A stretch of 64,000 nucleotides of DNA from Planctobacterium marinum (lineage in GTDB: Bacteria; Pseudomonadota; Gammaproteobacteria; Enterobacterales; Alteromonadaceae): positions 434,001 to 498,000 of the forward strand of contig NZ_JAJEWQ010000004.1 in the NCBI RefSeq assembly GCF_020687805.1, in the 5' to 3' direction. Shown here in pieces: positions 27,975 through 35,718 of the stretch (position 1 is the stretch's first letter; the number at the start of each line of letters is the position of its first letter). Under the pieces are notes generated by a model that was not told the DNA's origin, did no database searches, and saw nothing but the letters and a program-made list of their open reading frames with translations. Made by a program: the position numbers and the translations under genes.

Positions 27975-27998
27975 ACATCTAAAATTCCATTTTCCGCT

Positions 27999-28688
27999 TT
28001 ACTGCTCTGCATGATGATGACTAACAGACTCATGTGCCAACGCATTTGTCCTTAATTTAATAATCCAATAAATCATTGTACCGAGCACAAAAACCACGGG
28101 TGCCAGTAAATATCCAATGTTCTGTAATACCTCAGGAAGATGTCGTGCCTGGCCTAGGAAAAAAGCGGCAGTGGACATTAATAAAGGGAAAAACATACGC
28201 CAAAAATGTCTGACTAATCGACTCTTTCCATTTAGTCCACCACGCTTCAAATAGCCAGCATCACCAATACAACAAAAGAGCATGACGCTGCCGAAAACCA
28301 GATAAGCTTGAATACCAAATCCGCCCAACTGCCCTCCTTCTACCTCACTTGCCTGATAGGCAAACCAAGCAAACCCCGACGTTATCAGAAGAACAAAAGC
28401 GAATAGTATTTTATCCCAAACATTGGTGTTTCCTGGAGGTTGCCACATGAGATTTAGGGCGGACAACACGAAGTAACAAAGTACCAATCCATTCAGAATT
28501 GATAGAGGTACTTCTCTCGAAACTGCGATGAATGTACCGGTCAAACCAAGTGCAAGCATTGCGATCACATAGCTCCTGCCTAGGTATTTGTGAGCGGTTC
28601 CTCCTTTCTTAATTACAATCACTGAATACCCAGCTAAAAGAGCTACGGCCCCCGAAAATATATGAAATATGAGTAGCGAGGAAAACAT
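27999..28688 (-). CDS. DUF2306-like membrane protein
   Basis: A 229-residue polytopic membrane protein with about seven hydrophobic helices. The N-terminus LIFHIFSGAVALLAGYSVIVIKKGGTAHKYLGRSY, seen in part as HIFSGAVALLAG and GTAHKYLGR, is characteristic of this family of predicted membrane proteins, in which conserved His residues suggest a cofactor or metal. Function unknown. It follows the DUF4386 gene by 18 bp and is divergent from the two-component system, which may control both. Confidence 0.7.
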   Translation of the reverse strand: MFSSLLIFHIFSGAVALLAGYSVIVIKKGGTAHKYLGRSYVIAMLALGLTGTFIAVSREVPLSILNGLVLCYFVLSALNLMWQPPGNTNVWDKILFAFVLLITSGFAWFAYQASEVEGGQLGGFGIQAYLVFGSVMLFCCIGDAGYLKRGGLNGKSRLVRHFWRMFFPLLMSTAAFFLGQARHLPEVLQNIGYLLAPVVFVLGTMIYWIIKLRTNALAHESVSHHHAEQ

Positions 28689-28706
28689 AAATTGAGACCT
28701 TTCGTC

Positions 28707-29417
28707 CTAGCTAAATTGTTCGGTATTGTTTGTGCTACTTACTTGAATACTTCGAAATCCGAAAAGGATTAAGTAAATAGGAACAATAAGCTGAGTAAGA
28801 GCAAGGGGAGCCTGAATAATATTGGGAATCGATAATGCAAAGAAAGTGTGGCTTACCGCAATAAGCTGCAACACTACTGCCATCAAAGCAAAGCCGGCCA
28901 GAAGAGATGGAAGCATTTTGGCTCTCAGCATCAAGCCATAGAAAAAAATCAAACTGAAGCTAGAGATAAATATGGAAATGAAGTGCGCTTCATTTCGCCC
29001 CGTGGCAAGCATTTCTTTTAAGGGCGTTAACGTCGGATCATTTGATGCGTCATTGATAAAATCGGTAGATGTTAAGAAGGTTACATATTCTGCGAGCCTG
29101 GCGTACTCAACGGCACAAAGTGTAATCCCAGCGGTAGCAAAAACAATGATAGGGACAAATATCTCAGTATGTTCAATCACCCTCTCTTTTGGCAGCAGCA
29201 GAGCGAAAATCAAATTAATTGAGCTTATAAGTAAAGCTACTAACGTCGCACAACCCAAAATGAAATTTAGTTCTTCAGAAGTAGCTGAACCGTCAAAACG
29301 CAATATTGGTTTAAGAAAGTGAAAGTTCAAAATCAGGCCCATGGCCATTTGAATCAGCATTAGGCTGGCTAATATTTTTGCTGCGCGATTATCTGAAAAG
29401 TAGTTTGTAGTTGACAT
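28707..29417 (-). CDS. DUF4386 membrane protein
   Basis: A 236-residue membrane protein with six hydrophobic helices; RAAKILASLMLIQMAMGLILNF opens the domain. The ATG at 29417 has GGAG six bases before it and is preferred over a TTG four codons upstream. Function unknown. It is divergently oriented from, and 148 bp away from, the response regulator gene, an arrangement typical for a target of that regulator. Confidence 0.7.
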   Translation of the reverse strand: MSTTNYFSDNRAAKILASLMLIQMAMGLILNFHFLKPILRFDGSATSEELNFILGCATLVALLISSINLIFALLLPKERVIEHTEIFVPIIVFATAGITLCAVEYARLAEYVTFLTSTDFINDASNDPTLTPLKEMLATGRNEAHFISIFISSFSLIFFYGLMLRAKMLPSLLAGFALMAVVLQLIAVSHTFFALSIPNIIQAPLALTQLIVPIYLILFGFRSIQVSSTNNTEQFS

Positions 29418-29565
29418 AGAAAGCTCCAATCAATTAATTTCAAATCGATCATACTTTCTTCTCCTACCTTGTTGGGTAACATAGTGTAACAATCAGCTGT
29501 AATGGTTTGTTTTTACTTTTTTGATGATGGAGTATTACATCAAGCAAATGTATTAATCGTTTTGT

Positions 29566-30264
29566 ATGACTAAGATATTTATGATTGATGACGACGAAGA
29601 ACTTACAGCCAACTTACGCGTGTTCTTCAAAAATCATCATTTCGAACTTTGTTTTGCCAATGATCCTCTTGAAGGTCTTGCGAAGTTAGAAAAGGAGGAG
29701 CCTCGACTCCTGCTGCTGGACGTCATGATGCCAAAAGTAGATGGCTTTTCTTTATGCAAACAAATCAGAGAAAAATACTCTTTGCCCATCATTATGCTTA
29801 CTGCAAGAGGTAGGTTGGAAGACAAAGTCCACGGCTTTGAAATAGGAGTAGACGACTATTTACCAAAGCCATTTGAGCCCCTGGAATTATTAGCGAGAGT
29901 TCAGGCCTTACTGCGCCGAACCGAGAGTGAAGAAAAGGCAGAATCTAATGTAAATGAACACATTCAGTTTTCTGGCTTGGACATTTATCCAGCACAGCAG
30001 TTGGTGAAAGTAGATGGTGCCGAGATATCACTTTCTGGAATGGAATTTCTTTTGCTTCATACTCTGGCAACAAATCCAGGAAAAGTATTTAATCGAGAAC
30101 AAATTACGGGCGCTCTCAAAGGTGTGGAGGTAGATCTTTTCGGACGTGCCGTCGACATCCTACTTAGTCGACTCAGGCAGAAGCTAGAAGACTCCGCATC
30201 ATCCCCTAGATTTATTAAGACCATCAGGGGTATTGGATACACCTTTATCGCGACTCCCATATGA
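29566..30264 (+). CDS. OmpR-family response regulator
   Basis: A 232-residue two-component regulator. Receiver: MIDDDEEL acidic pocket, phospho-acceptor Asp52 in LLLLDVMMPKVDG, Thr/Lys switch residues in IMLTARG and PKPFEP. Output: OmpR/PhoB winged helix ending IKTIRGIGYTF. The RstA/CpxR-like subgroup is the closest by eye. It overlaps the kinase gene by 4 bp (ATGA), so the two are translated together. Confidence 0.92.
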   Translation: MTKIFMIDDDEELTANLRVFFKNHHFELCFANDPLEGLAKLEKEEPRLLLLDVMMPKVDGFSLCKQIREKYSLPIIMLTARGRLEDKVHGFEIGVDDYLPKPFEPLELLARVQALLRRTESEEKAESNVNEHIQFSGLDIYPAQQLVKVDGAEISLSGMEFLLLHTLATNPGKVFNREQITGALKGVEVDLFGRAVDILLSRLRQKLEDSASSPRFIKTIRGIGYTFIATPI

Positions 30265-31556
30265 CCCTACCCAACCTAAACCTGTACACCAGATTTTTCT
30301 TACTATTCACTTTCACAACTATTTTGTTGGTCATGTTAGTGGTGCTTGGTTGTTTTGCTTTATCTGAAGAAGAGGCACAAAAAATTGTTGAAGATCGCAA
30401 TGAAACGCTGCATGAAATGATGGCAAAACTGGTCTCTGGTCCAATTGATATCGAGTACCTCAAAATAGAAGCAAAAAGTAATCGCGTTGCCATACAAATA
30501 CATCGCGGAAATGAGGTCTGGAAAACAGGCGAGTCTCTTCCGGAGCCATCTGAATTGATGGAAAACGCCATACCTCTGGGTAAATTGTTTTTTTCAAAAG
30601 TTGGCTCGAAATACTTCATATTTACATCATCAAACGAAACAACAATTGCCGTAACTTCACAGATAGCGAATTTAATTATTTATCCCAACTGGCTGGTATT
30701 CTGGCCCTGGTTAGGAGTCCTGTGCGTGCTGGTGGTCAGCTACAAGATGTTGAATGCTCAATTGAGTCCAATAAAAAGTGCCATCGACAGTGCGACACAC
30801 ATCAGTCGCGGTAATCTCAAGTATCGTATTGTTCGTCATCCTCGAAATGATTTAGGTAAACTGACGCACGGCTTAAATAAAATGGCGGAAAATCTAGAGG
30901 AGCTTTTTGCTTCCAAGAATGAATTATTGCTCTCCGTAAGCCACGAATTGAGATCACCTATGGCCAGAATGAAAGTGTTGCTTGCATTACTGAGCAAAGA
31001 TGAGACTGTTTCAAAGCTCAATCGTGAAATTAATAAAATGGATGACATTGTAGAGCAATTACTTGAGAGTGAACGCCTGCGAGACTCCCAAAAACTTCTA
31101 AATCTGGAAACCTACTTCTTTCCCAATGTTTTAATGGACATCATTGGGAGCTTTGATAATGCCGAGAACATTAGTTTGGAAGGTTCAATCCCTGAAATAA
31201 CCATAGATATTGACATTGGTCGTTTTAAGTTTTTGATCCGGAATTTGATTGAAAATGCGCTCAAACATTCAGACACTGCAAGTCCGGTATTAATTAGGTG
31301 TAGACGAGAACAGGCCAAACTTTTCATTGTCGTACGAGACTTTGGTTCCGGGATCGATGCCAACTTTTTGTCAAAGATCTTCGAGCCTTTTTCTCAGTCA
31401 GATGATATCAATAACAGAGGAAACCAAGGTATTGGTTTGGGGTTGTTCTTATGCAAGCGGATCGCACTGGCTCATAACGGAGCTCTAACGGTAAAAAGCG
31501 AATCAGGTAAAGGCAGTGAGTTCACCTTTTGGTTGCCAGTGACCAGCTTGGATTGA
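30261..31556 (+). CDS. Sensor histidine kinase (RstB/CpxA-like)
   Basis: A 431-residue membrane kinase. Helix 1 (LLFTFTTILLVMLVVLGCFAL), a small periplasmic sensor of about 100 residues, helix 2 (WPWLGVLCVLVVSY), HAMP, then the H-box SVSHELRSPMARM with His228 and an ATPase domain with NLIENALKHS, DFGSGID and GIGLGLFLCKRI. Partner of the preceding regulator. Its stop codon lies only a few bases from the IS66 remnant, yet the C-terminus looks complete. Confidence 0.92.
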   Translation: MTLPNLNLYTRFFLLFTFTTILLVMLVVLGCFALSEEEAQKIVEDRNETLHEMMAKLVSGPIDIEYLKIEAKSNRVAIQIHRGNEVWKTGESLPEPSELMENAIPLGKLFFSKVGSKYFIFTSSNETTIAVTSQIANLIIYPNWLVFWPWLGVLCVLVVSYKMLNAQLSPIKSAIDSATHISRGNLKYRIVRHPRNDLGKLTHGLNKMAENLEELFASKNELLLSVSHELRSPMARMKVLLALLSKDETVSKLNREINKMDDIVEQLLESERLRDSQKLLNLETYFFPNVLMDIIGSFDNAENISLEGSIPEITIDIDIGRFKFLIRNLIENALKHSDTASPVLIRCRREQAKLFIVVRDFGSGIDANFLSKIFEPFSQSDDINNRGNQGIGLGLFLCKRIALAHNGALTVKSESGKGSEFTFWLPVTSLD

Positions 31557-31563
31557 AAAACAG

Positions 31564-32170
31564 GGATATGAACAGACTCAGGCAACCCTTGTGGGCTGCA
31601 TGGCTCATGCCAGACGTAAGTTCATGGAAGCAAAACAGTCACAGGTAAAAGGGAAATCTGGCAAGGCTGATATGGCCCTTGAATCAGATACAACAGCTTT
31701 ATGCCATTGAAAGACGCATCAAAGACAAAATCCCGGAGGAAAAGCAGTCAATACGGATGGAAAAGGCCGTGCCGCTGCTGAATAAATTCCGCACCTGGCT
31801 GTAGAAGTCATCATTGCAGCTGCCCCTCAAATCCAAAATGGGGGAAGCCGTAAGTTACAGCCTGAACCAGTGGGAGAAGCTTCTCCGTTACACTGAGGAT
31901 GGCCGACTCAGCATTGACAACAACCGCGCAGAAAGAGCAATTAAACCCTTCGTCATCGGGCGGAAAGACTGGTTGTTCAGCAACACCGCCAGTGGTGCCA
32001 GAGCCAGTGCTACACTCTACAGCATAATCGAAACTGCCAAAGCCAACGGTCTGGTACCGTTCGATTATCTGGATCTGCTATTTAAAGAGTTACCGAAAAG
32101 AAAATCAGGCAACGATCTGGCAGATCTCCTACCGTGGGAGATCTTACCAAACGAAACTAAACCCGTTTAG
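31564..32170 (+). pseudogene. IS66-family transposase remnant
   Basis: Translated pieces match the catalytic end of an IS66 TnpC transposase: YEQTQATLVGCMAHARRKF in one frame, then in another SLNQWEKLLRYTEDGRLSIDNNRAERAIKP with the final catalytic Glu, and the C-terminal helper region ending LPKRKSGNDLADLLPWE. A frameshift and an internal TAG interrupt it and the N-terminal two-thirds are missing. The longest intact frame is 31814-32170. Dead mobile element. Confidence 0.85.
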
Positions 32171-32198
32171 GCGTAATTCACCGGACGCTTACAAAGAA

Positions 32199-32253
32199 TG
32201 GTACCAGAGGCCGAACTTGAACCGGCACAGTATTGCTACCGGCGGATTTTGAA
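32199..32253 (-). repeat. tRNA-Leu 3' fragment (attachment repeat, A/B junction)
   Basis: 55 bp identical in layout to the 3' part of the tRNA-Leu gene from the anticodon loop to CCA, with the AGTATTGCTACC variant and one more change (CCGAAC). The preceding bases CAAAGAATGG also match the sequence at the intact tRNA, so the duplicated core starts slightly before the CCA end. Confidence 0.85.
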
Positions 32254-32308
32254 AAGTTTGTGTCTATTTTAATTTATATAAATCAATAGTTTAAAAATCG
32301 AGAAAGAC

Positions 32309-32326
32309 ACTTTGCAATTTCTTTGC
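32309..32326. repeat. TTTGC direct-repeat motif, att copy 2
   Basis: ACTTTGCAATTTCTTTGC, 55 bp right of the tRNA fragment; same layout as at 27957, 35527 and 62733. Confidence 0.55.
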
Positions 32327-32459
32327 GTGGCCAGCAAAGTATTCAACTCGGTCTCTTAGTCAACAAGCTTAATAAAAGTGCGATGTTCACATCATAATTT
32401 TAAATTAGAAAAATTGTCATAATGTGCGCATAATATAAGCATATAATGTGGAGGTGTTT

Positions 32460-32720
32460 ATGAATGTTACTCTTGGTTCAGAATTTGAAAAACGCATAAA
32501 TGAGAAGGTTGCCTCTGGCCTTTATACATCTGCCAGCGAAGTAATCAGAGATGGTTTGAGATTGCTTTTTGAAAAAGATGTATCAAAGCAACAACAACTA
32601 GAAATATTACGTGAAGAAGTTGGCAAAGGCTTTCAGCAGTTGTCTAACGGGCAAACTTCCGATAAGTCTGCACTGGATATTTTTGCTGATGTGAGCAAGG
32701 AACTCGATGGCAAGCTATAA
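32460..32720 (+). CDS. parD: ParD-type antitoxin
   Basis: An 86-residue ribbon-helix-helix protein (MNVTLGSEFEKRINEKVASGLYTSASEVIRDGLRLLFEKD region), the CopG/ParD DNA-binding fold, with a variable C-terminal tail that in the family wraps the toxin. The start at 32460 has GGAGGTG directly before it; an ATG is not present at the longer start. It overlaps parE by 14 bp. It probably represses the three-gene operon, which includes the primase-helicase. Confidence 0.9.
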   Translation: MNVTLGSEFEKRINEKVASGLYTSASEVIRDGLRLLFEKDVSKQQQLEILREEVGKGFQQLSNGQTSDKSALDIFADVSKELDGKL

Positions 32721-33000
32721 ACTTTCTGAGTTTGCAGAAGAAGACTTGCGACTCATCTCTGCAAGAACCATTGAAGATTGGGGTAGACCCCAGGCAGAAA
32801 AATATGTGTTGCTTCTTCATGAAGCAATGACAAAAATCGCCAATACTCCTTCTATTGGTAAAAACAGGCCTGAAATATTTCCTGAGGCGAAGAGTTTTCC
32901 TGCGCAAAAACATATTGTCTATTATTGGAAGTCTGATGTAGGGATAGAAGTTGCGAGGATTTTGCACCAAAGAATGGACCCACTTTCAGCTTTCGAATGA
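32707..33000 (+). CDS. parE: ParE-type toxin
   Basis: A 97-residue RelE/ParE-superfamily toxin: MASYKLSEFAEEDLRLISARTIEDWG opens the fold, NRPEIFPEAKSF and HIVYYW are typical ParE text, and ARILHQRMDP closes it. ParE proteins poison DNA gyrase. Overlaps parD (14 bp) and the primase-helicase gene (4 bp, ATGA), so all three are translationally coupled. Confidence 0.9.
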   Translation: MASYKLSEFAEEDLRLISARTIEDWGRPQAEKYVLLLHEAMTKIANTPSIGKNRPEIFPEAKSFPAQKHIVYYWKSDVGIEVARILHQRMDPLSAFE

Positions 33001-35315
33001 GTTCAATTAGCGAACAATTACAAGCTATAGAGGAAGAACTCGCTGACCTTGAGAGTCGAAAGCAAGTTTTAATAGTGCGTAAAGCTAGCCTTGAGAAAAC
33101 CTACCAATCACAGAATCCTTCAAGCACCGACAAAATATCTGCTGAAGAAAGAATATCTATATTTACGGATCTGTTCACGGGAAGGAGTGATGTTTTTGCT
33201 TTAAAGTGGGAGAACCTGAAAAGTGGAAAGTCTGGTTATTCTCCAGCGTGTCATAATGAGTGGATACAAGGGATTTGTAACAAGCCCTATACCAAATGTA
33301 CAGATTGCAAAAATCAAAACTTTAAAGAGCTAAACGAGCAGGAAATCTATAAACATCTCACCGGAATGCAGGTGATTGGAACCTATGCTCTCGGACATTC
33401 AGGTGCGTGTAGGTTTTTGGCAATTGATTTTGATAAATCCGATTGGCAACTCGCGGTTAAATCGACAGCTCAGGCTGCAATTACCCTGGAAATTCCGCAT
33501 GCTGTCGAAATCTCACAATCCGGTAACGGTGCCCACCTATGGGTATTCTTCAGCGAAAATGTTCCAGCAAAGCTTGCCCGTCGCCTTGGTTTCTTGCTCT
33601 TAGATAAAGCAATGGAATTGTGTTCAAGCTTAACGTTTGATTCTTATGATCGCCTGTTCCCCAACCAAGATTTATTGCCAGAAGGCGGATTTGGGAATTT
33701 GATTGGTTTGCCTTTACAACAAAAGCGCAGAAAAAGTGGCTTCACTGAATTTGTTACAGCCAATTTGGCTCAAATAGAAGATCAATGGCAGTTCTTAAAA
33801 CATTTGCCGAGAATGAGCCATTTAGAAGTTGCTCAGATGGTCAAATCAGAATCTGATGATAAACACATGGATGAGCTGCCGTGGGAAAGGCAATCGGTAT
33901 CAACAGTAATAATTCCAGACTGCCCTCAGGAATTAACGATTGTGAGAGCAAATCGGTTGTTTATTTCAGTAGCGAGTTTACCTTCCAAGTTGGTTAGTTG
34001 CATTCGAAGAATAGCCAGTTTCTCCAATCCTGAATTTTTCAAAAAACAGGCGTTACGGTTTTCTACTTACGACACACCAAGATTTATCAGTCTGGCCCGA
34101 ATAGAAGGAGACTACCTTTCAATACCTCGCGGCTGCGAGGATGACTTGATTGATTTGCTACGGTCCCAAAACATTAAGCCACATTTCGATACAAAAACAG
34201 TAAAGGGGAACAGGCTAACCAAAATCAAGATGACTTGCAGGTTGAGGAAGGAGCAAGCCAAAGCCGTTAATAAGATTTTAAAGCACGACATTGGTATCTT
34301 GCATGCTCCTACAGCTTTTGGCAAAACGGTCACTGCTATAGGTATCATCGAAAAGCGAAAAACCAATACCTTGGTTCTTGTCCACAACAAACAATTAATC
34401 GATCAATGGCGGGAGCGTATAACCACCTTTACTAATGGCATTCAATGTGGAGTGCATATGGGCACTAAGAAGTCTTTATCGAATGAAGTGGATATCGCGA
34501 CCTACCAGAGCTTGATAAATCGGAAAGACAACAAGGTAAATTCAATACTACATAACTATGGACAAATCATCATAGACGAATGCCACCATGTTCCAGCGGC
34601 AAGTTTCGAGCTGGTTCTTTCTGAAACTTCTGCAAGGTACATTGTTGGACTAACCGCAACGCCCAACAGGCAAGATGGCTTGCAGAAAATCATGTTTATG
34701 TTAGCGGGCAAAGTGAGGCATCGCGTTTTAGATGAAGCTGATAAAAGCTTCACACAGACAGTGTTTGTCAAAACTAGAAGTGCTGAGTTTGCTAGGTCAA
34801 ACGAGGACGATTCGAAGCTGCATATCAGCGAAATTTACCAATGGCTGAGTGAGGATGAACAGCGCAATGTCATGATTATTGATGATGTTATTGCCTCAGC
34901 AAATGAAGGCCGCTATTGTCTTCTGTTAAGCGAAAGGCGTGGTCATGCAGAAAAACTGTTGAATATGTTGGTTGAACAGGGTTTGAGGTGTGTTTTATTA
35001 ACAGGTGGCATGAGCGCCAGGCAAAGAAAGGAAGCAAATGAAAGACTGCCCAACTCACAAGTGTTGGTTGCAACCGGAAAATACATAGGTGAAGGTTTTG
35101 ATTTTCCCCGACTGGACACTCTTTTTATTACATTACCGATTTCGTGGAAAGGCACACTTGCTCAATACGCTGGTCGTATTCATCGTACTTTTGATGATAA
35201 AGAAGAAGTTCGCATTTATGATTATGCAGAAATCAACGAGCCAATGTTAAATCGTATGTATCAAAAGAGAGAAAAAGGGTATTTGGCGTTAGGCTACGAA
35301 ATTAATAAAGCTTGA
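32997..35315 (+). CDS. TOTE-type archaeo-eukaryotic primase fused to SF2 helicase
   Basis: A 772-residue two-enzyme protein. N-terminal coiled coil (residues 1-35), a four-cysteine putative zinc site (C86, C94, C101, C104), then an AEP-like primase domain with the catalytic-type LAIDFDKSDW (D144, D146) and SQSGNGAHLWVFF. C-terminal SF2 helicase: APTAFGKT near 437, DECHH near 526, GLTATPNR, GEGFDFPRLD, and QYAGRIHR. This layout is that of the AEP-helicase component of TOTE conflict systems, which are predicted (not well tested) genome-defence machines. The 4 bp overlap with parE shows it is made together with a toxin-antitoxin pair. Confidence 0.82.
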   Translation: MSSISEQLQAIEEELADLESRKQVLIVRKASLEKTYQSQNPSSTDKISAEERISIFTDLFTGRSDVFALKWENLKSGKSGYSPACHNEWIQGICNKPYTKCTDCKNQNFKELNEQEIYKHLTGMQVIGTYALGHSGACRFLAIDFDKSDWQLAVKSTAQAAITLEIPHAVEISQSGNGAHLWVFFSENVPAKLARRLGFLLLDKAMELCSSLTFDSYDRLFPNQDLLPEGGFGNLIGLPLQQKRRKSGFTEFVTANLAQIEDQWQFLKHLPRMSHLEVAQMVKSESDDKHMDELPWERQSVSTVIIPDCPQELTIVRANRLFISVASLPSKLVSCIRRIASFSNPEFFKKQALRFSTYDTPRFISLARIEGDYLSIPRGCEDDLIDLLRSQNIKPHFDTKTVKGNRLTKIKMTCRLRKEQAKAVNKILKHDIGILHAPTAFGKTVTAIGIIEKRKTNTLVLVHNKQLIDQWRERITTFTNGIQCGVHMGTKKSLSNEVDIATYQSLINRKDNKVNSILHNYGQIIIDECHHVPAASFELVLSETSARYIVGLTATPNRQDGLQKIMFMLAGKVRHRVLDEADKSFTQTVFVKTRSAEFARSNEDDSKLHISEIYQWLSEDEQRNVMIIDDVIASANEGRYCLLLSERRGHAEKLLNMLVEQGLRCVLLTGGMSARQRKEANERLPNSQVLVATGKYIGEGFDFPRLDTLFITLPISWKGTLAQYAGRIHRTFDDKEEVRIYDYAEINEPMLNRMYQKREKGYLALGYEINKA

Positions 35316-35416
35316 CTATTTGAAGCCCAAAACACGGCTAAATACGGTTCTTTAGGTCAGCTAAAATTACTAAGGCCCAGATACAACAAAACCCGCTAAA
35401 AAGCAGGTTTGAAGTA

Positions 35417-35471
35417 TGGTACCAGAGGCCGGACTTGAACCGGCACAGTATTGCTACCGGCGGATTTTGAA
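35417..35471 (-). repeat. tRNA-Leu 3' fragment (attachment repeat, B/C junction)
   Basis: 55 bp copy of the tRNA-Leu 3' part, differing from the intact gene only in AGTATTGCTACC. The 45 bp in front (GGTTCTTTAGG to CAACAAAACCCGC) match the sequence in front of the outermost scar near 27.6 kb, so the right half of a native tRNA-flank was carried along. Confidence 0.85.
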
Positions 35472-35526
35472 AAGTTTGTGTTTACTTTGGGCTTTTATTT
35501 ACAGTACCTGTAGCTGTGCGCTAGCC

Positions 35527-35544
35527 ACTTTGCAAAAACTTTGC
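35527..35544. repeat. TTTGC direct-repeat motif, att copy 3
   Basis: ACTTTGCAAAAACTTTGC, 56 bp right of the tRNA fragment. Lies at the 3' side of the proposed DRT3 RNA. Confidence 0.55.
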
Positions 35545-35718
35545 AAAAAGATCTTAGATTTTCAATTGCTAAAATCATGAAAATTAGAAGCAGCTCGACA
35601 CCGGACTGCCTTAACAATGCCGTCCATTCATAGGACCTGACATTGCGCTTCGCGAGTGTGTGTAACTGCCTACAGTCATTAACGGTGGGTCGATGCGAAG
35701 TAGAACTAATATACTTCG
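35545..35718 (-). ncRNA. Candidate DRT3-associated structured RNA with ACACACAC tract
   Basis: Directly downstream of drt3b on its strand, overlapping the stop codon. Hairpins by eye, in transcription order: CGAAGTA/TACTTCG (35696-35718), ACTG-TAGG-CAGT (35665-35676), then single-stranded TACACACACT with ACACACAC at 35656-35663, CGC-GAA-GCG, and a two-part stem CAATG...GTCC/GGAC...CATTG (35615-35645), then GCAG/CTGC. A GATTTT/AAAATC stem followed by T-rich sequence could end it near 35550. DRT3 systems are known to need a noncoding RNA; the dinucleotide tract fits reports, recalled but not checked, that Drt3a copies an ACACAC template. Ends are approximate. Confidence 0.7.

Larger units (their letters stand above)
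27471..27998. other. 528-bp gene-free interval at the left island junction
   Basis: Between the ECF42 gene and island A. From about 27,573 to 27,625 it matches the stretch in front of the 35.4 kb attachment repeat (shared GGTTCTTTAG and AAGGCCCAGATACAACA), then holds several short hairpins, two pieces of tRNA-Leu and the TTTGC motif, all listed separately. No credible gene. Confidence 0.7.
27865..32253. mobile_element. Island A at tRNA-Leu
   Basis: About 4.4 kb bounded by tRNA-Leu 3' fragments. It carries DUF2306-like and DUF4386 membrane proteins, a two-component system and an IS66 remnant. No integrase of its own, so it is probably a decayed element or one mobilised by an integrase elsewhere. 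Confidence 0.6.
32199..35471. mobile_element. Island B at tRNA-Leu (ParDE plus TOTE primase-helicase)
   Basis: A 3.3 kb segment bounded by two tRNA-Leu 3' fragments in direct orientation. Its only genes are the three overlapping ones for ParD, ParE and the primase-helicase. Compact cargo with no integrase fits a defence island unit moved in trans. Confidence 0.65.

Noticed and set aside
27999-28688. Cytochrome or thiol oxidoreductase function for the DUF2306-like protein
   Set aside because: No haem-binding or CxxC motif is visible; only the family-level name is supported.
32199-32253. Additional tRNA-Leu genes at 27.8, 32.2 and 35.4 kb
   Set aside because: Each lacks the acceptor 5' strand and D arm, so none can fold into a tRNA; they are attachment repeats.
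32414-32447. Sigma-70 promoter of parDE (TTGTCA, TATAAT)
   Set aside because: The boxes are 22 bp apart and the -10 box would lie against the ribosome site; no good alternative pair was found.
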